This document shows positions 24,101-37,145 of a DNA stretch of 64,000 nucleotides, in pieces. Each line of letters starts with the position of its first letter. Position 1 is the first letter of the stretch. The stretch comes from Corythucha ciliata (taxonomy: Eukaryota; Arthropoda; Insecta; Hemiptera; Tingidae), in NCBI GenBank assembly GCA_038030265.1, contig CM075939.1, positions 14,551,253-14,615,252 on the forward strand, given 5' to 3'. Below the pieces are notes generated by a model, which had not been told where the DNA came from, made no database searches, and saw nothing but the letters and a program-made list of their open reading frames with translations. A program made the position numbers and the translations under genes.

Positions 24101-27100
24101 TAGAGCCAATAAATAACATGAAAATGGGGTTTCTAACGACTAAACTCTGTGATACCTATTGTTTTTGGATAATAAAATAAGTTGATCCCCAGTTTCTGTA
24201 GGTTTACATTGAAAAAGTGATAATTTTCAAGGCTGATATTGCGAAAAATCGCTCATTCGTGACTCAAATCTGGAAAAAAAGCTCATTTGCCTTGTAAAGC
24301 GCTAAGTTCGCTGCTAAAATGGACAAGAATCGCTAGTTCCCGGCTAAAATCAACTGATAGGTAACTGCTTCGCAGATTAAATTGAAAAAAGTGCTAATTC
24401 GCCGCTTAAAATTAGGGAAACGCCAATCAGTGGCTTCTGGAGGCACGAAATTTTTTGTTGAGAAAGCCAAATTGGCAAAATGTCTTTTAGCGAGGAGCTA
24501 TTAACACTTGACAATCGGGTTTTCAACTATTTGAGAAGACTCGAGATTTTTTTATTTTATTAGTGACTTAACCCAGCAGAATTGATTTTTTGAACTTTTG
24601 AACATATAAGGCTTTGAAATTGGGTTTTTGAGCGATTCAACCTTCCAAAAACGCTGCCTTCACGTGCCACGCCACGCTCTCCAGTACAAAGGTATCTCTA
24701 GCCAAGATGCCGTAGCTCTTTAGAAACTTCAAGTTTCAATTTCATACACCCTCCCCCAAAATTCTTTATTCAGGCCGACATATCGGCAGTTATTAGCCCA
24801 ATAACGTTGGGAATTCACGCAAGCTTCTCTGTAAAACGCTATTCTACCCCAGAAACTAGTATTTCGACTAGGTTGCTGCCATTTTAGACGTAGAATCGTA
24901 TTATTGGACCCCAAAAAAACTGTAAAAGACCGAAAAATTTGTTAGTCTCAACGAGTTCGTTAATATAAGAATCTGTCTTTTTAACACCAAAACGTGCAAT
25001 AACTGCCAAGACACTTCCGAGTGGGGGGGGGGGGTGTCCAATGGACCAATGACACCGTTAATACTCACCCTGCCACCGCGTTTATCTCATCCATACCGGC
25101 AGCCTCGTAACAGCAACTCGCCCCTTTCACCATGTCATTGTCCAAATCTTCCACTTCTTCCAAAACTGCGTCCTCTGTTGGATTTTTGTCGTTATATTCC
25201 CCCCGTAACATTAAGAAAACACCTCGCCATCACTACCTTGAAATTCGTCGGAATAACCCTGAAATTGTTCCACATCATTCAGGGACCGACTGGACGGGTG
25301 TCGCACCATTTGAACCACAGAGGCCGAACCCAGATCCGCCACACTTCCTATCGACTTTGAGCGCGTAATTCCTCCGGATCCTTTTTTTTCTATCGACATT
25401 ATTAGTTTAAGTCGAAATAAACGAGAGAAAAAAAAGTCCGAATTTTCACCTTGTCTTTCCTCGAAAGATGCCGTCTGCCGGTAGACTGATGGATTTAACA
25501 GCGCAAAGGTCGACTCCTCCGGTGCAATCCCTCGCACTTTTTCCCATTCGGCGAGACGCCGAGTGAATTTATGGGAAATCCCCTCGAATCTGAACAGGCC
25601 CGTTGAAGTTGGTATGAGAACTTCTTCACGGTGCTGGTGTTCAACTTTTTTCGGTCTGTATATGAATTTGTTTTTTATAGAAAATTAAATTCTAACTAGT
25701 GGTGGGGGGGTGAGGAGAGGCGTCTGGGTATCCTTACCGGTCTTCTTTGGTCCGAATTTTATATTTAAAATATTTTTTTCGCTCCTTAATCTCCCAAATT
25801 CTACCGTGCGTTTTAATTTTGTTCCATTCGTCGAGCTTTTTTTTGAATTCGGGCGACAGGTCCGGCTGATTGGGATCCCTGAGCAGGCAACGATGTGAAT
25901 TTCTGGTTCTTACTCGCGGGTGGGTGGGCAGGGGTTACTTGGCTTTGAGTTTTCTCCTTTCGACGATTCTTTCGATTTTTCTCGTAAACTCGTCCTTGAG
26001 TCTCGCTTGAAGTTTAGCGTAGGACGCCTCAATTTCACACCTTAGCTCTTCGTCATTGTGAAAAACTTGATCGTCTTTGTCGTCTAGCAGGCCACCACTG
26101 CTGGCTCCGTCTGACTCTTGGGGTGCTGCGTGTTCACGTGTCTTTGTATATAGGGTAGCCGCAGGTAGGTAGTTAGGGGTGGTTGGGGGAGCAGGGGGAG
26201 TTGTACTTACATAATTCGAATGTAAAATTACACGATCGGATGGGGCTAGACGGTGCTGATCTTGATCCCTGGAAAAGACATCCAATATGGAATTGGATAT
26301 AAGGTCTGAGGAGATTCTGTTGATACGTACATGCTCAAAGTCAAGCCTTTTTTGTTTTTTAGAACAACATTGTTCGGTCGGTGCTAATTGTTCGTTGGAC
26401 GGTAGAGTAACCGTCAGCTTAGGCGTGAGGCCGAGGTCCCTCTCAATTTGGTCTCGATAGGCGGCCTTAGAAATGAAAAAACTCGAAAATTATTAAAACG
26501 TTATGAAAAGGGTTATTAGACTAGAAAATAACTTCGTTTTGCCACTTGTCATCGGGGCAGCTTCTTTTCCTGGTTCCTCGCACTGGATGAATAATGTCCT
26601 TAACCTTGCTCCAAGGCGTTTTATGTTCTTTAATGTCTTTCATTCTATTGGATTTCTATTTTAAAAATTAACATTCGAACGTAATTAGGTGGTCTTTTAA
26701 CGAGAGAGAGAGAGAGAAATAAAGTACCTTATGAATATCAATGGGACAACTAGCGTCTCCGTCTAGAGACTTGCTCCGCCTGGCCTCCTCATCTTTCGGT
26801 CTCTTTTCAGTTTCACTTGTAGAAGCGCTTCTACCTGTTAACGTGTACAGTGAGTCCAACGTCTCTCCAATAACAAACAAACAAAAATTAAACAAAGTTT
26901 AACCCCCCTTTACCCTTAACGTGAAACTCATCCTCGCTCGAATCCGAAGAAAAAATCTGCGGAGGCGGTGACGACGACGATGACACTCGACTCAAACAAG
27001 ACCCCGACGGGCTGACGCTAAACGACGACGACGGATCGCTGGGCGTTTGCGGCACTTTTAAATTTTCCACGCCACCAGTTGTTGTCCCGTGATCGCCTCC

Positions 27101-27381
27101 GACGCCACCACCACCACCGAGCATCGCGTCCGTTTGATTGGGCCAACCCAACGCTCCTTTGACTTTGCTCCATTTCGAAATTTTCCCCTTGCTCTGTCGT
27201 CCAGCCTCCAAATAACTGTGGGACGAAAACGTAACTTTTTTCTTTTCTTCATCCTCACTGTACAAACATTTTAAAGCTCCTCAAATTACCGTAAACGCTT
27301 CGATAAGTTAAAATTGTCCCGACGAAGTTTTTCCAACTCCGCCAAAATCTCACCGATATCTTTCTGCTCAGTATCACTCAT
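18125..27381 (-). CDS. large coiled-coil, S/P-rich protein with repeated WSKVK motif, 19-exon model
   Basis: I do not recognise the family. Exons (minus): 27381-27290, 27257-26914, 26864-26728, 26655-26533, 26465-26331, 26268-26211, 26125-25939, 25878-25738, 25655-25450, 25389-25237, 25174-25069, 20556-20446, 20365-20295, 20234-20140, 20065-19859, 19790-19668, 19611-19497, 19424-19125, 19062-18125. Phases agree at every junction, including across the 4.5-kb intron 20557-25068, giving ~1,213 residues. Weakest donors: GTTATT after exon 4, GTTTGC after exon 17. N terminus: short coiled coil (EILAELEKLRRDN), then KWSKVKGALGW; a second copy PWSKVKDIIHP in exon 4; SRSAPSSP in exon 6. Exons 8-9 carry two similar blocks, PEFKKKLDEWNKIK and SHKFTRRLAEWEKVRG. 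Exons 12-16 contain coiled coils (DKLKKERDACLQLEDDMNHLE; LELAVEERDREVFHIKNEL). No signal peptide or membrane segment: likely a cytoplasmic scaffold (inference). The last exon has an optional donor GTAAGT at 18150, but a stop and AATAAA follow. Confidence 0.8.
20695..20730 (+). mobile_element. hAT-like left terminus without visible partner
   Basis: CAGTGGCGTAGGTAGG matches the left end of the element at 6696 at 15 of 16 positions. The preceding eight bases are ACAAGAGG; I could not find a right end followed by these bases, so this is probably a decayed or truncated copy inside the large intron of the 19-exon gene. Confidence 0.5.
21240..23570. repeat. family-1 array, R half then F half, within a 4.5-kb intron
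   Basis: Units of GCTAATTCGCGGCTAAAATTGAGAAA run to about 22780, where the orientation flips to TTAGCCACGAATTAGCG-type units that continue to 23570. A small F patch lies inside the R half near 21950-22010. The right flank (23640-23752) has CTACATCCGTG, a GC-rich block and a terminal GGTACGCTACTG similar to sequence at 9240-9320. The array lies wholly inside the intron 20557-25068 of the minus-strand 19-exon gene. Confidence 0.85.
23810..24650. repeat. family-2 array with an embedded family-1 patch
   Basis: Units such as GAAGAGCCAAACCCGTGAAATTTG-TTTTT repeat every ~30-33 bp at 23810-24180 and again at 24440-24650. Between them (24225-24430) are family-1 R units. Still within the large intron of the 19-exon gene. 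Confidence 0.7.
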
Positions 27382-28900
27382 TTTACACTAAAAATCATCG
27401 CCCCCCAACGCACTCACCAACCTCTTTCACACTCAAGACTACACTCGCTTTAAATAGGACTTTTAAACGAAAATTGGAAACAAGCCAAGTATAAAGCCGG
27501 GACGCGTGGTTGGGGGGCGGAAGAGGGGGCACAGATTTGTCTTTTTATAGACACAAACTTTTCTCAAACTCCGTCGAATCGTTAAAAGAGAGGTGGCTCC
27601 CGTTTCAGATTCTCGTGTAATTGATCAAATTAAATTAAAAGGACGTCTTTTGGTGTTTACTCTTGGTACACACGCTTCTTCCGGAGCTACGATTTTATGT
27701 AACGCTTTTCAACTTGAAAAAAAAAAATTGGATCCCACGAATTGAATTGCATTTTAATAATTTTGAATGCGGTCGTTCTCTGTTATTGAAGGGCGTGCTG
27801 CCTTACAACAATCAAAACAATAGAAAGGGAGAAGGGGTCGGGGGAGGGGAGGGGACCCATCGTTGTTTTGTTCTTTTTCCGTGGAAAAAAGATGAAGAGA
27901 GTGTGTATATCGATGGGATTCTGTGCCACCGATGGGAGGGGATGTTGTATGAGTGTATAATAGTTGCATTGTTGATATTGATTACAGTGTTTACCAGGCA
28001 TCCTTCTCTCTTTTGTGTGTACGCGCTTTGTACAAAAGGGACTTTCGTGCTGTGAGGGGGGGTGAGGGGTACTTGGTGAGTAGCGGGTGAAGAGGAGAAG
28101 CTGGTAACTGTTGTTGTTTCTTAACACGGAAAGGGAAATCTCCGTTCCTGTAGAGCGGTGTGCGGGGTCATTAGTGTTTGAAGAGGTCTCTTATATGGAG
28201 GCAAAATAAAAAGGGGAGGGGGGGCAATATGAGTGCACAGAAGGAAAAAAAAATTCATTGTTTTTTTATTCCAGGGCATGTTCCCAAAGATTATGTCTCC
28301 CTAAAGTTTCATTGGTAGGCCTATTTTCAACCCCCCCCCCTCCTTCCAACAGGACATTGTAACTAATTGATCGCTATCCTTAAAAAAATTTGTTTAAAGC
28401 GTAGCCAATAAAAAATACACTTAATTGGTTGTCGCATCTTGTCGTCGAGGACCAAAAAAAAAGAGGGTTGAACCCATGAATGAAAGTGGCTAAACCCTCT
28501 CAGAAATAAAGGGGTGGGTTTTTCATAATCATGGGGTTTGTGAGAAAGCTACTCGTCATATTACAAGCTCTCATTGAAGAAAGATCGTGTGTGGTCCAAA
28601 GTGGTGTGGCAAGGTAAGGTTGGCGATGTCATGGGTTCGGGGTGTGGGGGGGGGGGCAAAGTTTCAGCATGCTTCAGGTCCTCGGACAGTACTACAGAGG
28701 AAAATAAAGGAAATGAGACACCAAATATCTTATCTTGTCGAGCTGATAGGGACAAAATGACCCTAAAAATCGTTCACTTAACCCCACGGTGATCGTGGCA
28801 AAAATGCCCAAATTAGAATGGCACAAATGAGCGAAACCACGTATGCGTGGGCATTTCAGAGTTTTTCAATACTGTACGTGCAATCCAAAGATCGAAACGT
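27382..28900. other. upstream region of the 19-exon gene, no further gene recognised
   Basis: The 5' untranslated region and promoter of the minus-strand gene should lie just right of 27381, but no clear TATA box or initiator stands out. The rest contains short frames without protein character, a C-run near 28331 and a G-run near 28648. Confidence 0.35.
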
Positions 28901-28989
28901 ATTTTCGACAAAAATGAGCGTTTTCCCTCAATTTTCTCTACTCAATTTCAGCCGCGGTTGAGCAATTTGTCACGATTTCAACCACAGAA

Positions 28990-31900
28990 TTAGCCATACG
29001 GTCCGCCATGGGCCCCCAGCAAAAAGTTGAGCGCTAATATTCGCAGCTTAAAGAGCAAAAAAAAGCGCTGAATCGTAGCAACAAAAAACAAAAATATCAC
29101 TAATTCGTGGTTAAAAATGGAGAAAAGCACTAATTTGAGGCCATAAATTAATTTCGCTCGTATAAAATTGAGAAAAAGTCACTAACTTGCGGCTAAAATT
29201 AAGCATGCTCAACTATAATATTGAAAAAACGTCCATTCGTGGTTTCTCGAGGCAACATCAGGACTAAAATTGAGAAAACCCACTAATTCACAAGTCTAGA
29301 CCAACGATATATAAACCAGGATTGCTCACAACGGACTGGAGGGGCGTGGAGGTGGCAGGTCGTCCCATGATAAACAATGTTCGCGGCTAAGATTAACAAA
29401 AACCAGCTAATTCCCAAGCCTAAAATGAAATGGTTCGCTCATTCGCAGCGAGAAAAAGCATAAATTCGTGGCTGAAGTTGGCAAAAAGCGCTTATCAGCA
29501 GTTAAAACAAAAGAAAGACGCTGATTCACGGATCAATTTAAGAAAATCCGCTAATTTGACGAAAATGAGGTAATTCGCGGCTAAAATTAATAAATAATCC
29601 ACCGCAAAAATTAAGCAAATAATTCGTGGCTAAAAGTGAGAAATATCGCTAATTAGCAACAAAAATAGTGAAAAAACGACGATGCAGCTAAACCGGCTAA
29701 TGCCAGTCTAAAATTGAGACAAAGCACTCATTCACTGCTGACATTGGGAAAATACTAAAATGCAAACACAATTGGGAAATAGAGAAAATGATAATCCACG
29801 GATTTTAGGGAAATCCGCTAAATTGGGGCTGAAATTGAGTAAAACCGGTAATTAAGAGGAAATAATTCGTGGCTAAAATTAAGAAATAATTCGCGTGTAC
29901 AATTGAGAAAAAGCGCTCATTATATGCTAGAATAAAGAGAGAAAAAAAGCAATGATTCCCAAATCAATTTGAGCAATTTCACTAATTTGCGGCAAACATT
30001 CAGGAAACGTGGTAATGCGTAGAAAGAGAAAGAAAGTTCGAATGTGCTACTAAAGTTGGGAAGAAGAAAACGCTAATTCGCAGATACATATGACAAAACC
30101 CTCTAATTCACGGCTAATCCGTGACTAAAATTTAGAAAAAGCAATTATAATTGAACTGACAGCCAAAATGTGAAAAAATCGCAAATTCGCGGTAAAATTG
30201 ATAAAAATTACTAACTCGCGGATGAAATTGACAAAAATCGCTAATTCAATTGATAGCCAAATGTTAAAAAATCGAAAATTGACGGTTCGAATTTATGAAA
30301 ATCACAAATTGGAGATAAAATTGAAGAAAATGGAATTCACGGCTAGAACCGGAAAAAAGCAATCTACGGTTGTAACTAGCGAATATGCCAATGTGACTAA
30401 AATTGAGGAAAAGTGCAGGTTAAATTTTTGGTCATAAGTGAATAAAAAAAAAGTAATAAAAAACTCTAATGCGTGGCTATAAAGCTGAGAAAAATCTCTA
30501 ACTCGTGGCTAAAATTGAGAAACAGTGGAATTTGCGGCTTAAATTCAGAAAAAACGCTAACCGACGGCTAAAACTTGCAAAAACGGTAATTCATGACTAG
30601 AATGGAGAAAAATCGCCAAGTAAATTTATGGCAAAATGAGGTGAATTTGCAAATTTGTGGGTAGAATAACTAAAGAAAGCTGTAATTTGCGGGTAAAAAA
30701 TTGAGAACAATCACTTACTGGCGGCTAAAATTGAGATAAAAATTGAATTCGCGACTGAAATTGATGAAAAACGCTAAATAGCGGCTAAAACGGGCAAAAA
30801 CGATAATTCGTTACCACAACTGAGAAAAATCACTAACTCGCGGTTAAAATTGAGAAAAAGTCGTATTCGGCTGAAGTCTAGAAAAAACGCTGATTGGTGG
30901 CTAAAACGATAATTCGTGACCAAAATTGAAAAAAAGCTCTAATTAAATTGATGGCAAACAGTAGAGAAATCGCAAATTCACTGGTAAAATAATTTAAAAA
31001 AAAAAAACTCAAAAACTGAGAACAATCCCCAACTTGCCGCTAAAATTAAGACGAATGGAATTCCAGGCTAAAATTGAGAAAAATCGTCAATTCGCGGCAA
31101 AAACGAACAAAAGTGCCAGTTCGTGACAACAGTTCAGAGAAAACGCTAATTAAATTGATGGCCAAAAAAGAAAAAATCGAGAATTGATGGCTCAAATTGA
31201 CGAAAATCATTAACTCGCAGCTAAAATCAAAGAAAATGGAATTCGCGGCTGGAATTGTGAGAAAAGCTAACCTTGATTTGATTATATCCGAGAATTAGCG
31301 CGTTATCTTAATTTTAGCCAAAAATTCGCGTTACACGTTTTTTATTTCATTTTTAGCAGTGAGTTTGTGCTCTATCACAATTTTAGCCGCAGATTAGCGG
31401 TTATTTCTCTCAATTTTAGCTACGAATCAGCGGTTTTTTTTCTCAATTTCAGAGCTGTAAATGTGACCTTTTTCTTACTTTTAGCCGAGAATTACCGCTA
31501 TTTCCCGGTTTTAGCAACGAATTAGTGGGGGGTTTTCTTCTCCAGCCACGATTCTCATCTGTTTAGTCATAAAGTGTCCTCCATTAACCGTGTGTCGGAG
31601 TTTTCTTGATTTGTGCCGTGAATTCGTTGTTTTCTCAGTTTTAGCCGCGAATTCACGCTTTTTCCCAATTTCAGCAGCGATTAATTGAATTCTGGCCATA
31701 AATTAGTGGTTTTTCTCATCCTTAGACACAATATGTTGCCTCGTGAAACCGCGAATTGGCGTTTTCTCGTTTTGTGTGTGAATTATTAGCGTTTTAATCC
31801 ATTTTAGCCGCGAATGAGCAATTCCTTTTACTTTGGGTCATAAATTACCGCTTTTTGTCAATTTCAGCCGCGAACTTGACCCCCTGAACTGGGCGTTAGC
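28990..31900. repeat. family-1 array, R half (to ~31270) then F half
   Basis: R units (GCGGCTAAAATTGAGAAAAA) fill 28990-31270; a clean flip to F units (TTCTCAATTTTAGCC) follows to about 31900. A sub-pattern, AATTGATGGC/AATTGATAGCC, recurs near 30240, 30620, 30950 and 31155, suggesting a higher-order unit. The right flank (31980-32057) has a GC-rich block and CACGCTGTACTG. Confidence 0.85.
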
Positions 31901-32079
31901 GTTTCTTCTACATTGTAGCTTGTGATTCAAGAGCATAAAACAGAAATCACCTCTTTGTCTTTTTCCTCAAGCTTCTCAGGAGCCTCCTCGCAATAGGGGC
32001 TCGGGCCTGCGTGGCCCCTCTCGCCACTACTTTGGCACGCTGTACTGATTATTACCTATTTGACGGATTTATTTTAACG

Positions 32080-32155
32080 GGATGGAATATATTTTGACGG
32101 ATTTCTGACGAAATTTTGAGCTTGACTTGGACGGGATAAACAAAATGTCAGTAGT
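32080..32155 (-). repeat. subterminal block shared, inverted, with 38535-38610
   Basis: The stretch with AACGGGATGGAATATATTT, TGACGGATTTCTG and AATTTTGAGCTTGACTTGG matches, as reverse complement, the left interior of the hAT-like element at 38467. This links the array at 28990-31900 to the same element family in the opposite orientation. Confidence 0.7.
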
Positions 32156-32159
32156 TCGT

Positions 32160-34650
32160 AGTTCGGAGAATCGTAAAATCGAAATGAGGCTGCTTTGGAA
32201 AAGAGGAATCGGCCTTGCTAACGACATCGCTGAACGCTTATTTTCGTCCCTTTAATAATATGAAGGTACCTTGTCATATGGTAGTGGGTGGGCAAAGGAA
32301 AGGGAAGGAAACCATTCGCCTCTTGCGTAAAGGCGAGATGCGGCTTTACACTTATCGTGACGTCACATAACCGTAAACGTCTTGTGCAATAACTCCATCG
32401 CGCTGCAGTCATATTTGAGCGTTTTTTTACTGGAATCATTGTCGTCAGAGTGCCAGGACAGGAGATCCCCCGTCATTGATGCCGCTCACGGTCGGATAAT
32501 AAAACCGTTAAATGAACTACCGCACAAAAGTATACAGAGCTTCAGCTTTGTATTTTAAAAAAAGCAACAACAACTTTAAACGATTCCCTACAGGTCCGTG
32601 ATTCTCATTAACCCATAATTATTAGTTCCAGGCTTTACAGGGAGAATTATGAATGCATTTGATTGAGTTCCAACACTCGATCGCCTTTTAGTAGTCCTCA
32701 CGACTACGCGTTGAGTGTTTAAGGGCACACCCTGATCATAGAAACCCCAAGCTACTGATTAAGTTAGCGAAGATTGATATCGCGTTAAATAGAAAGAAAA
32801 ACAAACGTAATTAAGTTGTAGACGAAGGTCTTAAAAGGGATCGTGAGGCCAGGGTGATCTATGTCAATAATTAAGATTTTTTTTCTTTCGCGTGACCTTG
32901 TTCCCTGTGTATCTATGTGGGATGATCTTAAAACTCTAGTCCCCTTTTTTCTGTTAACAAGTTTTATAAAAATAAAAAAAGGGCGTAAAAAAAATGTTAT
33001 TTTAGTTAGTCATCAAAATGTTCCTTGAAGAAGAATAAATTGATTAGTTTCGACGAAGGATTGCAACCCTTCCAACTGTACCAACCAGTCAAATTAGTTC
33101 AACAGGGACTCGAAGGATGAATTCCCTTGTGTGAGGAGTCATTAGTGATAATATTGACACACTCGCAGGTGTAAACCCGACGACCTTTTTATTCCACGTT
33201 CTCTCTTCGGAGCACCGTTACACCAAGATTCCCATTCCGACTGTGTTTTTTTTTTTTTTTTTTTAATCTGTCAAAATCGAATCGTTAGCGTTAAAATTAA
33301 TGAAAAAAAATGAAGTTTTCGGAACGAATTGGAAATTGAGACCATCTAGCGGGGAGACCGCCCCCCTACCACCACTTTACCATGGTGCATCAAGCAAAAA
33401 TATAACGCATGCGACCGAACAAGGCACATGAGAGAACAGGACACTCGACACCTGCGTGGGTGGGCGAGGCGTTCACAGCACACACTCAAAAAAAAAAAAT
33501 TGGCGAAAAGCGGTGTTTACGAAGAGACACAGGAAACATTTACCCTAAAGGTATCATTATCGATAAAAATTGAGTAAAAAAAAAGCAAAACAAAGAAAAC
33601 TAGTAACCGATAGAGTTAGTATAGAAGCGCTTAGTGTGGGGAGGGGTATCATTTGTTGTTGCTGTTGTTTAAGAGAGTTTAACGTGCGCCTGATGTGCTG
33701 TATATAAGGGTTGAAACGTTACATTTTACGAGACGTTAATTTAAAACAAAACGTCAGCCCTCTCTAAGCGAATGTTCCGGCAACCGCTCAAGTCGCCATT
33801 AAAATTCCGAGACGTTAATAAAGAAGACAAAAAAAAGTCGGGTGACAAAACGTTGTGTTTTCAGTGAATCAGTTATATGATAATAATACCTTTGAAATTA
33901 TAATGGCATCAAACGAATAGGTGGGGAGGGTTTGTTTTGGGTAGAGGGGGTGAGGACTGGTTTGGTTACCGGAGATTTAATAGACTCGTTTAGTGTAACA
34001 TTAGCCGTTTCAAACAAGGGGTGGTCCCAATCCTTTTTATGCTAATAAAAACTTAAAAAGGGGGTTGATTTTTTTTTCTTCTTTTCTTAGACTTCTTTAC
34101 AGAGCCACTGAACTAAAAAGAGGAGTGGAATACACTTTTATACAAATTCTGTTAATTAAAACGAACATGCCGGAGAATGAGAACACTACATGAGTCATAA
34201 TATTACGCGTTTTCGCCAGAATATAAGTTCAATGAATCGCAAGCTGGCACAACGACGTTCAAATCTCTGGGGAACGTGTGCGCCTTCTGTGACACGAGTG
34301 CTCCCGCTTCTGATTATTTCAACGAAATGGGAAACATTAATTTTCCTTCCACAAAACTCCCATCATGAAGAGTTTTTTTTCTTTTCTTTCCTTTCTTTCT
34401 TCAGTGCCATTATTCCACGTGGGAGTGAAGAGGGGGGACTGATACAGCGGACATAAACGCAGGGGAGGGGGAGTTTCAAGTCAATCCTGGTCAGTTTCCG
34501 TGGTTTTGCGGCTATTCAAGTTTCTACAGAGCTTACATAATTGCAATTGCAGTTTCGTGCTCGCAAATCCGTTTCTTGTAGGGACAGAGAGAGAGAGAGA
34601 GAGAGAGAGAAAATACAATTTTGACAGCATCCACGGTCTACGGCCCTGAA
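32160..34650. other. intergenic, no gene recognised
   Basis: AT-rich, no protein-like frame. Simple tracts: T-run near 33246, A-run near 33489, (GA)n at 34585-34611. Confidence 0.4.
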
Positions 34651-34652
34651 CC

Positions 34653-34675
34653 CAGGCGCGGATTCAAGTGGCAAT
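34653..34675 (+). mobile_element. hAT-type terminus (CAGGCGCGGATTCAAG)
   Basis: CAGGCGCGGATT is a common hAT-type terminal sequence, and the mirrored form ATCCGCCACTG ends another segment near 56290. A family-1 R array starts 280 bp to the right. I found no partner end with the flanking bases CCTGAACC, so the element's right border is unknown. Confidence 0.4.
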
Positions 34676-34929
34676 CGCTCCTAACGAAACCTTGGCCTCC
34701 GCATATGGTTAATGAGTCCCTCAGAGGCCTCGGACAATGTTCAATCGACTAACACAGCCGGTCCCGGCCACGGTGTCAGGTCTGTCGTGAGAGAGGGGCT
34801 CTGTCACCCCTGGACCTGCCCCCCTCCTCTTAGGGGCCATATTTCCCCCCTGGCCCACGATCAAAAGCCGAGTCCAGAGTATCGAGGTCTATAATGTGCT
34901 GTGCATTGAAAAATAATAGGTACGGGCAA

Positions 34930-36917
34930 GTTCTTCACGGCGGCTATAATTAAGAAAAAGCGCTAATTTCTGACTGAAAGTGAGAAGAGATCGATAATTC
35001 ACGGTTAAGATTGAGAAAAACACGCGGATTCTCGTCTAAAATTGATAAAAATTGCTCGTTCGCGGATAAAATTGAGCAAAAGCGCTAAATATTCTTGTCA
35101 TGAAGTCGAGAAAAAGCGTTCATTTCTGGCTAAAACAATAAGAAACAAGATCAGCTCGGACTCGATTTTTTTCAGGAACACAATCATACTTCCTTTTCCT
35201 GCGGTAATATGAAAGTAAAACAGCCATTCAGTACTAAAATTGAGAAATAGCCCTAATTCGCGGCTAAATCAAGAAAAATCGCTAAATCCCGCCTAAAATA
35301 TTATGAAAAGAAGCTCTTTCGCGGCTAAAATGTAGAAACCCCGCTTATTTGAGGCTAAAATTAAGAAAACACGCTAAATTTGTGGTTTAAGTAATGCCCT
35401 TTTACGAAATTGAGGAAAAAAACGGATGTGTTATTCTTGGGGCAGGTCCGTTTTAGTTGACGCTGATTTAAAGGCTAAAAGCGAGACAAATCGCTAATTC
35501 GAGGCCAAAATTGATAAATACCTCACATTTGCCCCTAAAATTGAGAAATAAAAACATTAAATCGAGGCGTCGGAAAACATGTTTTGAAGAAAAAACGCGC
35601 TAGCTCCCATTTTCTGTAGGTCCCTTGCTGCGTTTATTGACAAAAGACGCAAATATGCTGATTTTGGGGTAAGCACATGGTTGAAATTGGGTAAAAACGT
35701 GTTAATTTGTGACACGCTTGTGGCTCGCTCGCGGCTAAAATTGAGAAAAAGCGCTCATTTTCAATCATACGAGATGGCCAAAACTATGAAAAAATGAAAA
35801 AACAATCATCCACGGTTTATCGAGGGCCTTTTACTGATATAATTGAGAAAAAACGCCAATTTCTGTTGATCTTGGTGCAAGCCGGTTGTGGTTGAAATGG
35901 ACAAAAAAAAACGCAAATTCCCACTATTAAAAAGAACGCTAAAAATTGAGAAAATTGTGAGTTCACCGATTCTATGAAGCCCAAACGCGACTATAATATT
36001 AAAGAAAAAGTGTTAATTCGTGGCTAAAACTAAGAAAAAACGGCCATTACCAACCAAAATTGAAAATTTTTCGGTTAAGATCAAGAAAAAGTGTTAAATC
36101 ACACCCATAAAATTCAGAAAAGTCGCTCGTTCTCGGCGATAATTTAGGGAAAAAATCTCCCATTTGGAGTTAAAATTAAGAAAAAGGCTACATTTGAGGT
36201 TTATATGGATGCCCTTTTATACGCTTAAAATTGAGAAAAAGCGATGATTTGCTATTCTTGGGGCAGGTTCGCAGTTCGAGGGTAGACAAAACGCTGATTC
36301 ATAGCTATCAAAGTTTTTAAAAAATCGTCAATTCGTGGACAAAATTGTAAAATAGCGCTCATTTGCCTCTAAAATTGAGAAAAAACATAAAAATGTAATA
36401 TCAGGATGCAGCTTTGCTGATGAAATAGCTTTTAAAAACTCTAATCCTGCAGTTTCTAGGGGGTTAATATTGATAAAACTCGCTAATTTGCTGTTTTGGG
36501 GGCATGCGTACAGTTAAAATTGGGGGGGGGGGAACGCTAATTCCTGACTACAACAGGGATAAAAAATAGCTAATTAACTGTTAAAATTGAGAAAAATGCG
36601 AATTCACGGCTAAAATTGACAGATAGAACTTGTGAAAAAAAAAAAACACACATTTTTGTAGTTCCTTAACGCGCTAAGCGCTAACGCGTAAAAGCGCTCA
36701 ATCGCGGCAGAAAAAAAACTGTCAGTCGCGGCTATAATTGAGAGAAAAGTGCTAATTCACGATGAAAAAGAGCGCTCGCTCATACGGCTAAAGTTGAGAA
36801 AATGCGCGGATTTGTGGCAAATATCTAGAAATGTGCTAGCTCGCGACTAAAATCGAGAAAATACGCTCAAATTCGCGGCTAAAATTGAGGAAAGTGTCAA
36901 TTCACAGCCTAGAGCCA

Positions 36918-36959
<42 letters not shown>

Positions 36960-37145
36960 TTGGGGCCAAAATTGAGAAAGAAAGCTTGTTTGCAGTTAAA
37001 ATGGAAAAAAAAAGTCATTGAATAGGGGCAAAAACCGAGAAAAAGTGCTAATTCGCGGCTAAACTTGAGATAAAGCGCTAAATATGTTGTTCTTGGGGGC
37101 ATGTCGGCGGTTGAAATGGAGAAAAAAACGCTAATTGACGGCTAA
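34930..37145 (-). repeat. family-1 array, R orientation only
   Basis: Units of TCGCGGCTAAAATTGAGAAAAAGCGC throughout, interrupted by recurring non-unit motifs such as CTTGGGGCAGGTCCG / TTCTTGGGGGCATG (near 35438, 36254, 36496, 37093), so a higher-order repeat exists. Contains an (AAT)n microsatellite at 36918-36959 and a G-run near 36523. No F half is seen here. Confidence 0.8.
36918..36959. repeat. (AAT)n microsatellite
   Basis: About 14 perfect AAT units, inside the family-1 array. Confidence 0.95.

Noticed and set aside
30280..30300. Pol III B-box-like GGTTCGAATTT
   Set aside because: It is a variant of the family-1 unit (GGCTAAAATTG) within the array and has no tRNA-like context.
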